Source of the DNA: RGIG8597 sp050872545
Lineage (GTDB): Bacteria; Spirochaetota; GWE2-31-10
Length of the DNA stretch: 6,205 nt
NCBI GenBank assembly: GCA_050872545.1
Contig: JBNMHA010000133.1
Location: 1-6,205 of the forward strand
Direction: 5' to 3'
Below the pieces are notes generated by a model, which had not been told where the DNA came from, did not search any database, and saw only the letters and a program-made list of their open reading frames with translations. Made by a program: the position numbers and the translations under genes. Below, piece after piece: positions 5,277 through 6,205 of this stretch (position 1 is the stretch's first letter; the number at the start of each line of letters is the position of its first letter).

Positions 5277-5377
5277 GTATATCTGAAAACCAACATTTTT
5301 TCCAAACTCGGTTATTGGCATAACGAATAATCAGCGTATTTTTCTATAAAAAGAGTTTTATTTCGGAAAAGTAAATC

Positions 5378-5482
5378 GTGAAGAATGAGAATAAGAAGCT
5401 AAAAGTAGCATTTAGGAATAAACTTGCAGATAGTTCACCTACTGAAGCTATTCAAAAAAGTATGAAGCATAGCGATTATTGA
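5378..5482 (+). CDS. Possible small ORF or gene remnant, 34 codons, unrecognised
   Basis: A GTG-started frame encodes a basic, soluble-looking peptide beginning MKNENKKLKVAFRNKLADSS and ending MKHSDY. A weak GGAAAAG ribosome-binding-like stretch lies 6 nt upstream, and a TATAAA at 5346-5351 could serve as a -10. Its amino-acid composition looks more protein-like than random AT-rich DNA. The stop TGA is formed by the first bases of the TTGAGC palindrome at 5479, so the reading frame may be the front part of a gene cut off when that element arrived. No family recognised; it may equally be non-coding. Confidence 0.25.
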   Translation: MKNENKKLKVAFRNKLADSSPTEAIQKSMKHSDY

Positions 5483-5557
5483 GCTGGTCGAAATATTAGC
5501 TACACTATATATGGTAGTTTCGACATAGTCAAAAACTAAAGTTTTTGATTTGCTCAA
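5479..5557. repeat. Nested palindrome with three-way-junction potential
   Basis: An outer stem TTGAGC (5479-5484)/GCTCAA (5552-5557) encloses two hairpins. The first is GTCGAAA (5487-5493)/TTTCGAC (5518-5524), with an inner CTAC/GTAG pair (5500-5503/5514-5517). The second is TCAAAAAC (5529-5536)/GTTTTTGA (5541-5548) with a TAAA loop. The left side, TTGAGCTGGTCGAAA, is continuous. The matching right side, TTTCGAC...GCTCAACCACC, is split by the second hairpin, as though about 27 nt had been inserted into a simple palindrome. Confidence 0.65.
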
Positions 5558-5618
5558 CCACCGAAATAAAGCTAGGCATAAAAATACCGCAATCGAATAA
5601 AATTAGTAATTCAAAGGC

Positions 5619-5646
5619 GCTGAACTTCGGCTAAACCGCTTTCAGC
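5619..5646 (-). terminator. Weak hairpin behind the transposase gene, possible terminator
   Basis: GCTGAA (5619-5624) pairs with TTCAGC (5641-5646), with an inner CGG/CCG (5628-5630/5636-5638) across a small internal loop. On the minus strand it lies 20 nt past the transposase stop and is followed by GCCTTTGAATTACTAATTTT, a poor U-tract. It could be a weak terminator or part of the repeat associated with the gene. Confidence 0.35.
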
Positions 5647-5649
5647 AGG

Positions 5650-5664
5650 TCAAGGTCTGTCCCT
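5650..5664. repeat. REP-like single arm next to the transposase stop codon
   Basis: AAGGTCTGTCCCT (5652-5664) ends one base before the transposase stop codon and is preceded by GTC. It is identical to the right arm at 2494-2505. No inverted partner is adjacent. A seven-base GGTGTCA at 6158-6164, upstream of the gene, is the only hint of a second arm on the other side. Confidence 0.7.
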
Positions 5665-5665
5665 A

Positions 5666-6127
5666 TTAATCCAGCGAGTAATTTCCATCGCCAATATCTT
5701 CCCAAACCTCGTAAAATGGGTAATCTTTGGCACGCTTCGCAAGCCCGGCACGGACTGGATTTTCCTCGATATACACAAAAACGCGCACCAAATCGACAAG
5801 ATTTTCGATAATTCTACTGAAAAACCTGTCCTTCCAAGCACTTCCCTCAAGGTTGTAAGTCCGATTCACCCACTGCGTAAACCGCTGTTTGATGTACTTC
5901 ATAATCTCGGAAAGGTTCTCTCCGGCGGCAGGTTGAATCTCCAAGTGGAAATGTGTGTCCAAAATGCAGATGTTTTTTACTTTAAATTTAAACTTTTTCG
6001 CAGCAGCGTGAATCAGAACAAGAAGCATCGCCTTAATTACCGGATTTATCCTGAGCTGAATGAGCTTGTGGAACTTGTTGCTGACGTGATAATACGCATT
6101 TTCCTTTAGCTGTCGTGGTTTTCGCAT
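5666..6127 (-). CDS. REP-associated tyrosine transposase (RAYT), Y1/HUH transposase family
   Basis: A 153-aa single-domain HUH nuclease of the IS200-like Y1 superfamily. RAYTs nick and rejoin single-stranded REP palindromes and are usually domesticated, not flanked by IS ends. Numbering from ATG 6127: KPRQL and YYHVSNK at the start; the metal-binding HUH motif H59-F-H61 (DTHFHLEI); IMKYIKQRFTQW (75-86); WKDRFFSRII (98-107); and VYIEENPVRAGL (118-129). Y119 in the last motif aligns with the catalytic Tyr of the E. coli enzyme (DYIYINPV). All catalytic residues are present, so it may be active. ATG 6127 is preferred over the in-frame GTG at 6139 because the GGAGG Shine-Dalgarno (6137-6133) lies inside those extra codons, 5 nt before the ATG. 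It is GC-richer than the surrounding spacer. Ten GGTCTG-core palindrome arms in the window, one touching its 3' end, are its likely substrates. Confidence 0.88.
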   Translation of the reverse strand: MRKPRQLKENAYYHVSNKFHKLIQLRINPVIKAMLLVLIHAAAKKFKFKVKNICILDTHFHLEIQPAAGENLSEIMKYIKQRFTQWVNRTYNLEGSAWKDRFFSRIIENLVDLVRVFVYIEENPVRAGLAKRAKDYPFYEVWEDIGDGNYSLD

Positions 6128-6132
6128 AAGCA

Positions 6133-6137
6133 CCTCC
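6133..6137 (-). promoter_or_regulatory. Shine-Dalgarno that decides the RAYT start
   Basis: GGAGG on the minus strand, 5 nt before ATG 6127-6125. It overlaps the second codon of a longer in-frame reading from GTG 6139, so the longer start is unlikely. Confidence 0.8.
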
Positions 6138-6205
6138 ACTAAGCTTTAATGCGTTTTGGTGTCATTTTTAACTACAAGATTAAGAATACTTTACATATTT
6201 TTACA

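Noticed and set aside
5133..5330. 65-codon + strand open frame starting MLNMGIYTG
   Set aside because: It overlaps one palindrome and spans the whole REP-like element 5173-5276, has no Shine-Dalgarno, and its composition is what AT-rich non-coding DNA gives.
6128..6139. GTG start giving a 157-aa transposase
   Set aside because: The GGAGG Shine-Dalgarno lies within these codons and is correctly spaced for ATG 6127; RAYT proteins commonly begin with M-R-K-P-R-like sequence.

Overview
The window looks like chromosomal DNA from a host-associated spirochaete, most likely a Treponema. The evidence is indirect: an AT-rich genome, a BspA/TpLRR-type leucine-rich-repeat lipoprotein with an InlB-like B-repeat, a long-form SAH hydrolase, and a REP-type transposase among many dispersed palindromes. 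No 16S or other phylogenetic marker is present, so the genus is an inference.

Layout. Bases 1-457 hold no gene. They contain a 19-bp inverted repeat, a strong rho-independent terminator for an unseen upstream + strand gene, REP-like palindrome arms, and a sigma70-type promoter. That promoter drives a + strand LRR surface lipoprotein (504-2366). Its natural start (ATG 458, good Shine-Dalgarno) is out of frame with the body of the gene. A run of seven C's (483-489) lies between them, and removing one C restores a perfect lipoprotein signal peptide. As written the gene is OFF, either through phase variation or through a homopolymer sequencing error. Bases 2367-2520 carry three successive hairpins from different palindrome families.

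On the minus strand follow ahcY (2602-4023, with a clear terminator at 2521-2569) and, 45 bp upstream of it, a fused ArsR-family repressor/SAM-methyltransferase (4069-4989). The two probably form one operon. A perfect 9-4-9 inverted repeat (4995-5016) ends 5 bp before the regulator's start codon and overlaps its likely promoter. This suggests autoregulation in response to SAM or SAH, the substrate of the second gene.

Bases 5017-5665 are a repeat-rich stretch. It holds two large REP-like elements, a GTCATT..GGAATC palindrome, a possible 34-codon ORF, and a nested three-way palindrome (5479-5557). A REP-associated tyrosine transposase (RAYT, 5666-6127, minus strand) closes the window. An AAGGTCTGTCCC arm lies directly behind its stop codon. 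Ten arms with the same GGTCTG core are scattered through all intergenic regions, so this transposase family is the obvious candidate for having spread them.
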